A stretch of 64,000 nucleotides of DNA from contig JAUMIR010000005.1 of NCBI GenBank assembly GCA_030847615.1, positions 113,737,116 to 113,801,115 of the forward strand. Direction: 5' to 3'. Both the position numbers and the translations under genes were made by a program. Of this stretch, positions 47,655 through 57,984 are shown piece by piece; the first letter of the stretch is position 1, and the number at the start of each line of letters is the position of its first letter. This DNA comes from Gambelia wislizenii (lineage: Eukaryota > Chordata > Lepidosauria > Squamata > Crotaphytidae). The notes beneath the pieces were generated by a model that searched no databases, was not told where the DNA came from, and saw only the letters and a program-made list of their open reading frames with translations.

Positions 47655-48420
47655 ATGGTGATGATTTTATTCATTTTTTATCCTGCCTTTCTCCCACCAA
47701 TGGGACTCAAGGCAGCCCAGAACATCGTTATAAAAACAATATAAGCTAAAAACATTATAAAGTTAGAATCACATTATAAATATATATTTTTTAAAAAAAT
47801 CAAACAATTTACAAGCTGAAAAAAATACAGTAAAATTTAGAAAACCTTTTCTAAAAAAAACCTTATTTTTTTTTTAAAGCCACACCACACAGCCTCACTA
47901 GTCCAGCACTTGTTGGTTTATAAAAACCTGGGAGCATAAAAATGTCTCAACCTGCCACCGGAAGGAGAGCAGAGATGGGGCCATCCTGGCCTCTCTGGGA
48001 AGGGAGTTTCATAGTCTGGGAGCAGCCACCGAGGAAGCCTTCTCTTTGTTCCCACTAAACATGCCTGAGAAGGCGGTGGAACAGAGAAAAGGGTTTCTCC
48101 AGATGATCTTAAATCTCTGTTGGATTCATACAGGGAGATGCAGTCCTTCAAATAACCTGGACCCATGCCTTATAGGGCTTCATAGGTCAAAACCAGCACT
48201 TTTAATTGTGACCGGAAATGAACTGGCAGCCAATGGGGCTGTTCCAACAGAGGCATTGTGTGCTCCCTGTAGCCATACCCAGCTAACAACCTGGCTGCAG
48301 CTCTTTGGACCAACTGAAATTTCTGATAACTTTTTAAAGGCAGCCCCACGTAGAGTGCATTACAGTAATCCAAACGGGATGCAACCAAGGCATAGACCAC
48401 TATGACCAGATCTAACTTCT
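47655..48420 (-). pseudogene. L2/CR1-group LINE, C-terminal RT region and 3' UTR
   Basis: The minus strand reads SRLDYCNALYVGLPLKSYQK, LVQRAAARLLAGYG, LLEQPHWLPVHFRSQLKVLV and LTYEAL, then after one in-frame stop GMGPGYLKDCISLYESNRDL, RSSGETLFSVP. This is the standard order of the thumb and connection region of L2/CR1-group polymerases. Only the single stop (48170-48172) interrupts that part. The 3' UTR continues to about 47655 with the complement of the GGACTCAAGGCAGCC end. The N-terminal part is absent. Confidence 0.85.
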
Positions 48421-48429
48421 CCAGGAACA

Positions 48430-48763
48430 GGCACAGTACAGGTTTTTACACATACCTGTAACACAGAATCATCCCGGTATCCACAGCACCAGTACCTGCG
48501 GTTTCACTTAGGCGTCCAGGAAAAAAATGTTATCTATGGGCATTTTCTAGGTCCTCCAGCATGATTTGATGCTCAATGTCCAGTGGAAGTTGACCATAGA
48601 GTTGTGCTGGAGGACCTCCAAATGCCAAGGTATTTGGAGGTCCTCCAGCACAATTCTATGATATGCTTCCACTGTAAATATAGAGTTTGCTACTATCTGT
48701 AATTTTTGCTATCTGTGTTAAGTCTGGGAATGTATCCCCTATGAATATGGGGGTTGTACTGTA
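48430..48763. mobile_element. Pogo/Tigger-like MITE with strong internal hairpin
   Basis: The right end ATGGGGGTTGTACTG is followed by TA (48762-48763). The GGGATACATTCCC text nearby (minus strand) fits pogo-type non-autonomous elements. At 48581-48674 an inverted repeat with 29-base core arms (CATAGAGTTGTGCTGGAGG and onwards) surrounds a short loop. The left end is not well defined. A decayed relative lies at 19282-19550. Confidence 0.55.
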
Positions 48764-50372
48764 TTTAAAAAGAGATTAGTTTTGTCCCCTCAACAGCAGC
48801 CCATAAGTCCCTGGTGAAAAACCTTCTAAGGGAAAAACAGTCTACTGAGCATGCTCTACTTAATGTAACTGAGAAGAGAAAGGGAGGGGGCAATTGATAT
48901 ACCCTCTGTTGGGTGCACAAAGGTAATAATTTTATAGTATACTCCAGTTACACCCAACTCTTCATGATGACTCAAATAACAATGTGGGTTACAACTGCAT
49001 GTAGATACACATCTAAGTGTGCATTCTGATGCACAGGTGTGTCAAACTAAATGCCTCAGCAATTGAGATTTCACCCCCTCATCCCAGCAAGGCAGACAGG
49101 GGAAACAATGGCTACATACAATTTTACTTTTTATTTTATTGTATTTATACTTCACCTTTCTCCTGAGACATGACCCAAGGCAGCTCACATCAAGTTAGGG
49201 ACAAAGATTTTGATACAAAACTTTAAAAAAATATAGATGATGGGGCAGGTAGAGGGCAAAGGAAAAGAAAATGGGACATAGGAAATGTTTTAGTATCAGA
49301 CTCTTCAAAAAGATAGATCGATAGATAGATAGATAGATAGGGCAGCATTCACACCAGAAATTAAACTTCATGATAACTTGGCACAGCACTAGTTCTGTCA
49401 ACTTGCCTTGGGCTAAAGAAGGAGGTTGCAGAGACTGTAAAGTTATTCAGAAAAAAGTCTACTTTAATTGTTTGATACCCTATAGAATAATGTTGCAACA
49501 TTGATCATTTGAGGTGAGAAATATTTCCATCCATCTTAAATTGTCCTGAAACACTTAATAACAGTGTCCAGTTGGGCTTTGGGACTACAGTCTAACTGCA
49601 AGCTCTTCAGAAAGAACTAATGCGAGCACAAACGATAATATGAATTTGAAGCATGTGACCACAAGCCACCACCAGGGCTTTTTCCCTCCCCTTGGGACCC
49701 TCCAGGACCATCCTGACATCCCCTGCCGAAAAGTACAGCTGCAAAAAAGAGAAGAATGAGAAAAAGAAATATGTAATTGTTGCTTCCGGAAATATTTGAG
49801 CATGTTGATTTCTCCTTGTCTTCTTATGTCCCCCAAAAGGAGTTTTATAAAACCCGAAGTCATCTTTCAATCATTTCCAGCTTTATGGGGGCTGGAGGAG
49901 ATTGGTGAATCCCAGGGACAGAAAACTGGCCTCTGGATCCCTGAAGATTATGCATCTCTTTTTCAGAACATTTAGAATGACTTCAAACACAATCATTTGC
50001 AATTTGTATGTTAGCCTGTAAAGTAAAGCAGGATTATTCCCATATTGCAGATTGGGAGGTTTGTTGTGGAAAAGTGGTTCGACCACTTAGAGAGTTTGTG
50101 GCCGTGTAAGAATCAATTGGGGCATTGCCATCTATAAATCAGCAAACTCTTATTCACTAACACTACATCATCAAGAGCAAAGATGAAACCTGAAAAGCTG
50201 AATGTGTTCAAGGAATTGACATAGCACTAATGGAAAGGAAATAATGAAAAAGGAGATGAAAACACTGTAAGAACATGCCCAGAGGAATGTGAAGAGTTTC
50301 AAGGGCTGACTTTGGATCAGAATTGTGCCTTTGAAATATTTATATCATTTATTGAAGGCTCTGTTGAAGTGC
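48764..50372. other. Unassigned; short LINE tail and GATA repeat
   Basis: 49128-49200 carries the complement of an L2-type LINE 3' end (TTATACTTCACCTTTCTCCTG). A (GATA)n run lies at about 49313-49340. No gene seen. Confidence 0.45.
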
Positions 50373-50375
50373 TAT

Positions 50376-50940
50376 GGACTTTATCAGACAAGACTCTAAA
50401 ATCATTCTTTTGACAGCATATTTTAAAACATTTTTCTGCCGCAAAAGAACCCTTCCTACCAGACCTACCTTCAGTTGCATCAATAGGCAGCCCCTCAGTG
50501 TGAATGGAGCATGAACGGAGCTCCATTCACATCCGGGATCTAGATCTCACCATTCTCACGAGAAGACGTGAGCACAGTAAATTAATTTTTTTAAAAAAAA
50601 TACAGACAGAAAACATAAATACAAGCACAGACACACACATTAAAAGTCCCAAGTGAACTGGGAAGGTTCGTAAAAAGAGTGTCCCCTACCTGGCTGTCAC
50701 AATCTCACCCGGAAGTGTTCATGCTGTATTCACATGATCACAATGGCGTGAAGTTTTAAACACCGGCAATGCTGGCACAAAAGCACCAGGGGAGATCAAT
50801 TGATGGCTTGGCCATCAATAAAAAAGTACAGCTTGTTGAAAAGACATTAACGTGGAAGGATGACATTGTCTGGTATGCTCGCCCTTTTGTGTTAATTAGG
50901 TGTAGTTATGATGCTATATTTGCTACATCTGATAACGTCA
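50376..50940 (-). mobile_element. 3-bp-target MITE, 565-bp copy
   Basis: Termini GGACTTTATCAGACAAG and ATCTGATAACGTCA, flanked by TAT and TAC. The order of interior segments is as in 44686 and 29215, including CTCACGAGAAGACGTGAG-like text and GGCCATCAATAAAAAAG. One mutated terminal base. Confidence 0.85.
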
Positions 50941-52070
50941 TACATAATACTGAATTAATTTGGTACCTGGGTAGAGTGTATATCTGATATGCCTAAGTTC
51001 TTCAGTTCAGTTTCTAGGACCCATAGCTGGTATTCCATGCTGTATGGAGAAGGTGGTTGCCTCAGGCAGCAGAATCTGGAGGGACAGATGAAGGCACTAA
51101 TTTGACATATGAATGGTACTATGAGGTGTGTTGTGTCTGTTTTGTTTAACTGTTGGCTTTAGCATGGTAGGAGGAATTTTGTGTTCTGCTTTATGGAGCA
51201 AAATGTCTTGTGCTAGCACAGCTTGTTTTTCCAAGGATTGCTGAGAGCTGAGGTGTGAAGGATCTGGGAGAGCAGCTGCCAGTCAGAGCAGATAGCACTG
51301 TGTTATACTGGTCAATAATTTGACTCAGTATACAAGAGCTTCCTATGTTTACATAGATAGACAGGCAGACTCTGTGACAAGGTTAATCACTTAGCTGCTA
51401 GGCAAGGCTATGTAACTGACATGAAAGACTTCCAGTGTAACCTTTAGATAAAACAATGGGGACAGGGTTAAAAATAAAATGTGTACAATTGAGAGTGGAA
51501 GTGTTACCTTTTTTATTTTCTATTGGGAATAAGTCAGTGAGAAATGTATCTTTAGGTGTTTTTAGAACCAGACCTGATTAGTCCACATGCAGAGTTTTGA
51601 TAATAAAAATGCTGTGTCCTCAAATACAGAAAGTGCTATGCCAGGATTATCTCTCTAAGGGGGGGGGGGTGAGTCAATGACCATTTACTGTGAAGTAGCT
51701 CCAATGAATCAGTAGGAAAAGAGGGTCACTAAGTGACCCATTAAAGCCACAATTTCCAAACAACTAGGAAGGAGGGAGGTCCATGAGGTTCCTTATCTCC
51801 ACTACATTTTAAAGTATTATCCATGGACTTAGCAAATTGCTTTCTGCTTAGGTCTTACTGAAATAATACATCTTTGCCAAGGCTGTACAACTAGACTATG
51901 CTTGAAGACCCATGTGGCTGAATACTCCTCCATATAATAACCTTTCCTGCATATAGAAACTTAGCCACTTTCCTGACATATGAGTTTATTACATACACAA
52001 ATTGTTTGGTATGGGATCTCAGCAGATTTCACACACACACACACACACACACACTGCTAGGTATTAGATG
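50941..52070. other. Unassigned sequence with simple repeats
   Basis: Contains a run of about ten G at 51660 and a (CA)n run at about 52030-52054 just before the SINE. Confidence 0.45.
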
Positions 52071-52287
52071 AGAGCCAGAGTGGTGTAATGGTTTGAGTGT
52101 TGGACTAGGACATTGAGAGAACAGGGTTTGAATCCCTGCTCAGCCATGGAAATCCATTGAGTGATTTTGGCCAAGTCACACTCTCAGACTCACTCTGAAC
52201 AAGTTCTGCCAAAAAAAAAAAAAAAAAAACCATGATAGGTTTGCCTTAGGGTTCTCATAAATCAGAAATGACTTGAAGGCACACAGC

Positions 52288-52321
<34 letters not shown>
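52071..52321 (+). mobile_element. tRNA-derived SINE (Sauria/ACA type)
   Basis: The A-box region is GAGTGGTGTAATGGTTTGAG and the B-box is GGGTTTGAATCC. The body has CAGCCATGGAAATCCATTGA and CCAAGTCACACTCTCAGACT, and the 3' module CCATGATAGGTTTGCCTTAG ... AAATGACTTGAAGGCACAC is followed by an (AAC)n tail of about 40 bases. An A-run of 19 bases at 52211 replaces the usual short A stretch. The element is typical of squamate genomes. Confidence 0.9.
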
Positions 52322-53280
52322 GGTGTTAGCTATTGGCTTTTTGCAATTTATTTCTCAAATAAATAGGTTTACTGCCCTTATTACCAAATAATTTTTGGCA
52401 GTGGTCAGTTGGAGGGGTATAACAATGAAGTGGAAAAAGGACCAGCTCCTGCCCTCCTCCAAATAAAGTACAACACTTTGCTCAGAACATGAAAATAATA
52501 CATTACTAGTTACATGTTGGTAACACAAACTAGTTACGTTTTTGGGAAAGGGGGGATGTTATGAAGCCACATTCTAAAAATCAGTCAAAGGAAAAGCCCA
52601 CTAACTCGACATCCCTAGGATGAACCCTAGGACGAACTGCAGCAGGCAAAATGAAGACTTTATGTTGCATATCACAAATGCTGCCCCAACTCCCTTTCTA
52701 CATACCTCATACCTTCTTGGGAACAGCTCCCAGAAGTGAAACCCTCAAATTGAGTACTGGGGGAAGATGTAGAAGGGCTGACTCCCCTCCCCTCAATCAC
52801 TTCCTTGTGGATCTTTTCCCTAAAAACACATTCTAAAACAACTATTGAATGAAAATTCTTCAAATAAAAGGGTGTCCTGATTCCTTGAAGTGGAATCCAA
52901 ATACCTTCTCCAAACTCTTCCCTTAAATAAACGTGATCTGGGTAATATTTTAAAAGAACCCCAAATCTATCCAAATTAATTGGGCTGGGCCCCTTTTGGA
53001 GATAGAAGGATAGCCCCTGCTCCATGCCTACCTGATTGTTGGTCCTTAGGTCTGCTGCTCCTTTACCTTTGGGGCAGTTCCAAAAAGAATATGATCCCCC
53101 CCCAAACCAAACAATCATGGAAGAATCTACAAGGCTGATGTGTGTATGCATTTTGAGCCCCAATTTCCCACCAAAAAAACCTAAGTTGAAGGCTTGGTAC
53201 AGCCTGTATCTTGGTGCTTGTCCCAGCTTGAGCCTTCTTGACAATATGACCACTGTACAACCTCTCCCCTGTTATATGCC
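52322..53280. other. Unassigned sequence
   Basis: A 193-codon minus-strand frame (52672-53253) shows no motif I can name. It is Gly-, Leu- and Ser-rich and lies next to a tandem duplication. It may be part of an unrecognised retroelement relic spanning into 54 kb. Confidence 0.3.
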
Positions 53281-53626
53281 CTTACACCCCTCCCTTCTAA
53301 TAGATTGGTAAGATTTCATAAATTGGCAATAATCCATACATTGGTAATAATTGACAGCTCACATAGATCTGTGGTAGACCAAGCCATCCACAGAAGGGTT
53401 CAAGTAAAGGTCATCCAGAGACCTAATGAGGTTGTCTCAGAAATCCCCCCAACCTTACACCCCTCCCTTCCAATAGATTGGCAAGATTTCATAAATTGTC
53501 AATAATCCATACATTGATAATAATTGACAGCTCACATAGATTTGTGGTAGACCAAGCCATCCACAGAAGGGTTCAAGTAAAGGTCATCCAGAGACCTAAT
53601 GAGGTTGTCTCAGAAATTCCCCCAAA
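53281..53626 (+). repeat. Tandem duplication, two 173-bp units
   Basis: Units 53281-53453 and 53454-53626 begin CTTACACCCCTCCCTTC and run through AATAGATTGG ... GTAGACCAAGCCATCCACAG ... GAGGTTGTCTCAGAAAT. They differ at only a few positions. Both have an open plus-strand frame that passes through, encoding IIDSSHRxVVDQAIHRRVQV. Confidence 0.93.
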
Positions 53627-54487
53627 ACAGACATGCCAAGGACTGACTAAACGAAGCCCCTTCAGACAACCATTAGGGAGGAATGTGCTAATCTCCCTGG
53701 ATGCACCTGTCAGTGAGTCGTACGCCAAAACAAACAAGTGACTGGGACACCCATTATTCTGCAGCGAAAAAACCCTCTAGGGCTGCACATGTACAATAAC
53801 CCCAGCACAGAGAACAAACCTTGGCAACCAGTTTCTTCAGGTACTATGAACCTGATGCCTATGCGATTTCTCCTTCTCTTTATTATCCAACTCCTCCTTA
53901 TCCTTTTTCTCCAACTGGTGGTACAGAACAGTGAAGATATTTATGTAATCTACAGGCATGATTTTATCCCTAGTAGTGTGGAATAAATGGTCCCTTAGGC
54001 AAAGCATCTGATCCCCATTTGGAATGGCCCCATAAGGAACTGTGCTATACCCACTTACAGGTGGGCACTCATATCACTCGAAGGCCACTACTGAGGATTC
54101 GGTGCCTGCAGGGGGAAAAAAAGGCAGGTGAGCATTTGTGCTTGGCCAAAACTGTAACCCTGATGAGTTGGCAGCCTATCACTCCCAGGGCTCTCACCTA
54201 TACTCTCAGTACCTACAGCCACCTGACCCCCTCAGTACAACCAAAAAAAAAACAAAAAACAATAACAAACCCAGGGCCAATCATGTGCACTTGTGGATTC
54301 TGAGATGGTGTGTGCACCAGTGGACTCTGTGATAATGCTGGAAAACTCACCTGAAACCTGTTCCACTAGACACTGCTCCGATCACCAGCCAATTGGGCCA
54401 GCAGGCCCTCTTTACTCTCAGCACCCAAGGTGCAGACTTCACATCTCCAAGGCATCTAAATGAGACAAAATGTGTTTAGTAATATGA
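53627..54487. other. Unassigned, possibly retroelement relic
   Basis: An open frame at 53738-53986 ends with a very hydrophobic stretch (FLLLFIIQLLLILFLQLVV), resembling a membrane anchor or leader. No family recognised. Confidence 0.25.
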
Positions 54488-54513
54488 AATCGAAGGCTTT
54501 CATGGCCGGCATC

Positions 54514-55103
54514 CATAGAATTTCCTTGGTTTTTTTCCAGGCTGTGAGGCCTTGTTCTGGAATAGTTTCTTTCTGACGTTTCGCCTGCATCTGTGGCTGG
54601 CATCTTCAGAGAATGGTTGGGTGTTTTTAAAATGTTATTTAAAAACACAGAAATTCTGGACCAGGCCATCAACTATCATGTCAGAATGCACAGAGAAGCT
54701 ATTGAAATCCACAAACATTTGGACAACTTCAACAGGAAAGAAGAAACCCTAAAAGTAAACAAAATCTGGCTTCCAGTTTTGAAAAACAATACAATCAAAA
54801 CTCAACACGTACAAAGGAATTCCACCCAGGGACAAGGGGATTTCCAGCAGATAATGGTCCATCAACCAACCATTAGCCAAACAGACACTAATCATCCTTG
54901 CATTTCTATACCCAGAAACTAACCATTCAATTACACAAATTTACATATACTCCCCAACAGGGGTTCACAATATACAAACTCCACATACAGTCCTACTCAA
55001 CCATTCTCTGAAGACACCAGCCACATATGCAGGTGAAACATCAGAAAGAAACTATTCCAAAACATAGCCTCACAGCCCAGAAAAAATCCAAGGGAAATCT
55101 ATG
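54514..55103 (+). mobile_element. Penelope-like element with inverted terminal repeats
   Basis: The left arm (about 54514-54613) and right arm (about 54997-55103) are inverted copies, sharing CCAGGCTGTGAGGC, TTTCTGACGTTTCGCCTGCAT and CATCTTCAGAGAATGG. Between them a plus frame encodes YHVRMHREAIEIHKHLDNFN and RKEETLKVNKIWLPVL. This is like the region following the endonuclease of Penelope-like polymerases. Terminal repeats in inverted arrangement are known for that class. RT and endonuclease are missing. Confidence 0.6.
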
Positions 55104-55369
55104 TTTAGTAAAAGTCATTTTACTCCCAAGTTTAGCTTCCTTGGTAGTTGGGCCCAGTTGCTGCTTAGGAGGGGCCTGGACCTTTTCCAGAGCCTCTAGT
55201 CAAAATAGCCACCATCCCACCTCCCTTCCCTTCCTAATCTGATGAAACATGTAATTCAAGAGGTGGGCACTTGACTGGAGGCTGCTTAACTGTGCCCTTT
55301 CATTTAGACACCCCACTGCCCTTCGTAGATGCCATGACAGGCTGAGATGATTAACTACTAGTCCAACTC

Positions 55370-56000
55370 TCCAATAGGCCTATACAACCCCAGTAAGGCC
55401 CAGTAAGGCCTAGTAAGGCCTAGCATTGAGCCTACGGAAACAATTGTGCCCAGTTAGGGCCTTCAGGCATCAGCACGTGCTTGGAATCGTGGCCTAGCAG
55501 CACCAGGCAGGGCCTGCAGGGACATCAGGCCTGGACAATTGAGCCTACTTAAATGGGACACAATCACCCAGCCTAAAACCCACTAGGCCACAGAGGCCTA
55601 TCTAGCCATGAGGCCTGCCCAACCCCCCCATCCTAGAACCAGCTAGGATGAAAAGGCATAAACTAAATAGGCCTCAGAGGCGTAGACCTAGCACAAGGCC
55701 AGGAGAGGTCTATAGTACCAAAATAGGCCTGGGTTGACCCATGAGGCCTAATGAGGCTTGGGAATCCATCCCACATTAGGCCTAATTACTGGAAGGGACC
55801 AAACCCCATTAGGCCCAATGAGGCCTATACAGAGCCCAGTTGCCTAAGTGACTCATATTCCCACATGACCTAATGAAGCCTATATGTGGGCCCAAGGAAG
55901 CAATTATGCACTATCACCAATCTAACCCAAAAAGCTGACTGATCCCCACCATGTGGCCTGAAGAGTTCTTGATAGCCCAGAGCTGCCTACCCCCCAAAAG
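55370..56000. repeat. AGGCCT-rich, irregularly repeated tract
   Basis: The hexamer AGGCCT or close variants (TAAGGCC, GAGGCCTAATGAGGCC, TAGGCCTGG) recur more than fifteen times at irregular spacing in about 600 bases. This is not a clean tandem array. A short stretch of the same words occurs at 36306-36345, at the left of the DIRS-like relic, suggesting both belong to the same retroelement family. Confidence 0.6.
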
Positions 56001-57611
56001 AACAAGTGAGGCCTTTACACAAGCCCTGCTGTGATATGGGAGCCACCCACCAAACACCACCATACCACCCAGTCAAGAAATGCTATCTCTCTCTGAAAAA
56101 GCATTGAGTTCGGCAACAGACAAAGCAGAAAGCTGTGCTAGCTCTTCTGCCCTACAAAATCCCACACTCCCTTACTGCCAAACCAGTGACAATCGATGCA
56201 ACCATCCAGGATGCAAGGAAATCCAGTAATTTGCTTATCCTCTCCCTCCAAGATTAAAGTCCAAAGAGGCTGTGAAGTGGGGGAGGACAGATCTTAAGAA
56301 CCCTCTGGCTCCACACACACACACCATGCACAGCATCATGGCTTGTTGTGCCTAAGGAAATCATCAATGGTCTCTCCTCTATGGAGGCCATCAAAGGTGA
56401 CCTGTCCCCCACAGTGCCTCCTGACACATGGGTCTGAAATTGCATTCCCACTGAAAAAAAATCAACAGGACATTCTAAAATGTTTCTGGATTTTATTTGA
56501 CAACATTATACCTTTTTGAGATTTATTTTCTGAAATGGCTCATTCTTTTCCATACATCCTTAAAATCCATTTGATTGGGGAAATGTGCTAGGCATGTGCC
56601 ACTCAGTTTCAGTTATTAAAGTTTGGAAGAATTATTTCATGGGAATCTGTCTTTCCTTTTTGGTTAAATACAGCATGCATGCTTGTGTGTGCAACTTTAT
56701 CCTGTTATTAGGGCCCTAAGAGAATCAGGAAGTTTATATATATTTCTAATTAATCTTTTGGAAATCATGAACACTAAAAATTCTTTCTGAAGTGAGATAG
56801 ATTAGGTTATAAGTTTCTAATAGCAACATCAGAGTTAGCATTTAGATTCTTAAATAAACGGCCTCATTTCCTTGTGCCACTTATGTATAGTTGACTGAGT
56901 AAAATATGACCTTTGGTTTAACAGGCCTATTTGGCATTATCAGTTTGTATGGATGATGGTTTGTAACACAGATATCTCCCTTGAACACTGAGATACTGGG
57001 GGAAACACAATTCTCCATTTTGGATTCAAACACCAGCTTAGTCCAATATACCAGTTTCCAAAGGGAGGGGGCAACAAACTATATTGCATTGTAACTCCTG
57101 CCTCACATACTGAGATATTGGAATTAAATTTAGTATGGTGATTAACAACTGAATTTTAAAATTGTTTCCAGAAAACTGAGTGCCACTAATTGTAGTGGAA
57201 CCCACTTCAATACAAGCATGCTTTAGTTTTACAAAGAATTCCCCAGTCCTAAAGAGTTCCTGAATTGGCTTATCTAGAAAGAAATCCTGACTCAAACTGG
57301 TCAATCCAACTGGTAATTTGATTTGGCCCTCAGTTGAGTTTAGTTGAGTTAGATGGTAACACTGCTGAGTGAGGTATTCTACAGGATCAGGGCACCCAGG
57401 AGCTGTATTAAGATTCATATGAGAGGAAAGAAATGAAGAAGAAAAGTAATAGTGAGATAAAAAGACTGAAATCCTCAGAGAAAGTCCCTGGACTAGCTGT
57501 GGCCTCTATACCATCTTTTGTTTTTTCTAGGTGGGAGGGTTTTGGCTGCTACAAGATGGCAAACAGAAAGTGAGCTGGTAACCTTTTCTCCCATTTTGTA
57601 TACTTCACAAT
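56001..57611. other. Unassigned, with one 126-codon open frame
   Basis: The minus-strand frame 57038-57418 (starts MNLNTAPGCPDPVEYLTQQC) is not low-complexity and holds several Cys. I do not recognise it. No splice framework is evident, and it could be a retroelement relic or chance. Confidence 0.25.
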
Positions 57612-57853
57612 GTACTGGAGCATTTACACATTACATAAATATAGCAGTACAATTCCATATATAACTGCCATGGTTCCATCCTATGGAATCCTGGGATTTA
57701 CAGTTTAGGGAGTAGATTTTAGAATTCTCAGTCAGAGAGCTCTAGTGCTTTACAAAACTATATACCTCAGGATTCATACCCCAGTGGCCATTAAAACCAC
57801 TGCTATTAAAGAAGACTCATAGTGTTATATTTGTGTAGTGTGAAAGGGCCCTG
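57612..57853. mobile_element. hAT-like MITE
   Basis: The right end is GTGTGAAAGGGCCCTG, the complement of a CAGGGCC hAT terminus. The left end is CTGGAGCATTTACACATTAC. The interior carries AACTGCCATGGTTCCATCCT and ATGGAATCCTGGGATTTACA, text common in a squamate MITE. Target duplication not preserved. Confidence 0.55.
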
Positions 57854-57984
57854 GGACCTAGCATCCTTTCAGGATACAGGAGGGGGGAAAGGCAATTACC
57901 ACGTTGAGAGAGAGAGGGATATAATATATCCAGAGAAAATTCTGCAAAGTGGTTTGCATTCCCATTAAAATGGAACAGCACTCT

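Noticed and set aside
52080..52150. tRNA gene
   Set aside because: A and B box-like text belongs to a SINE head; no cloverleaf with a usable anticodon arm.
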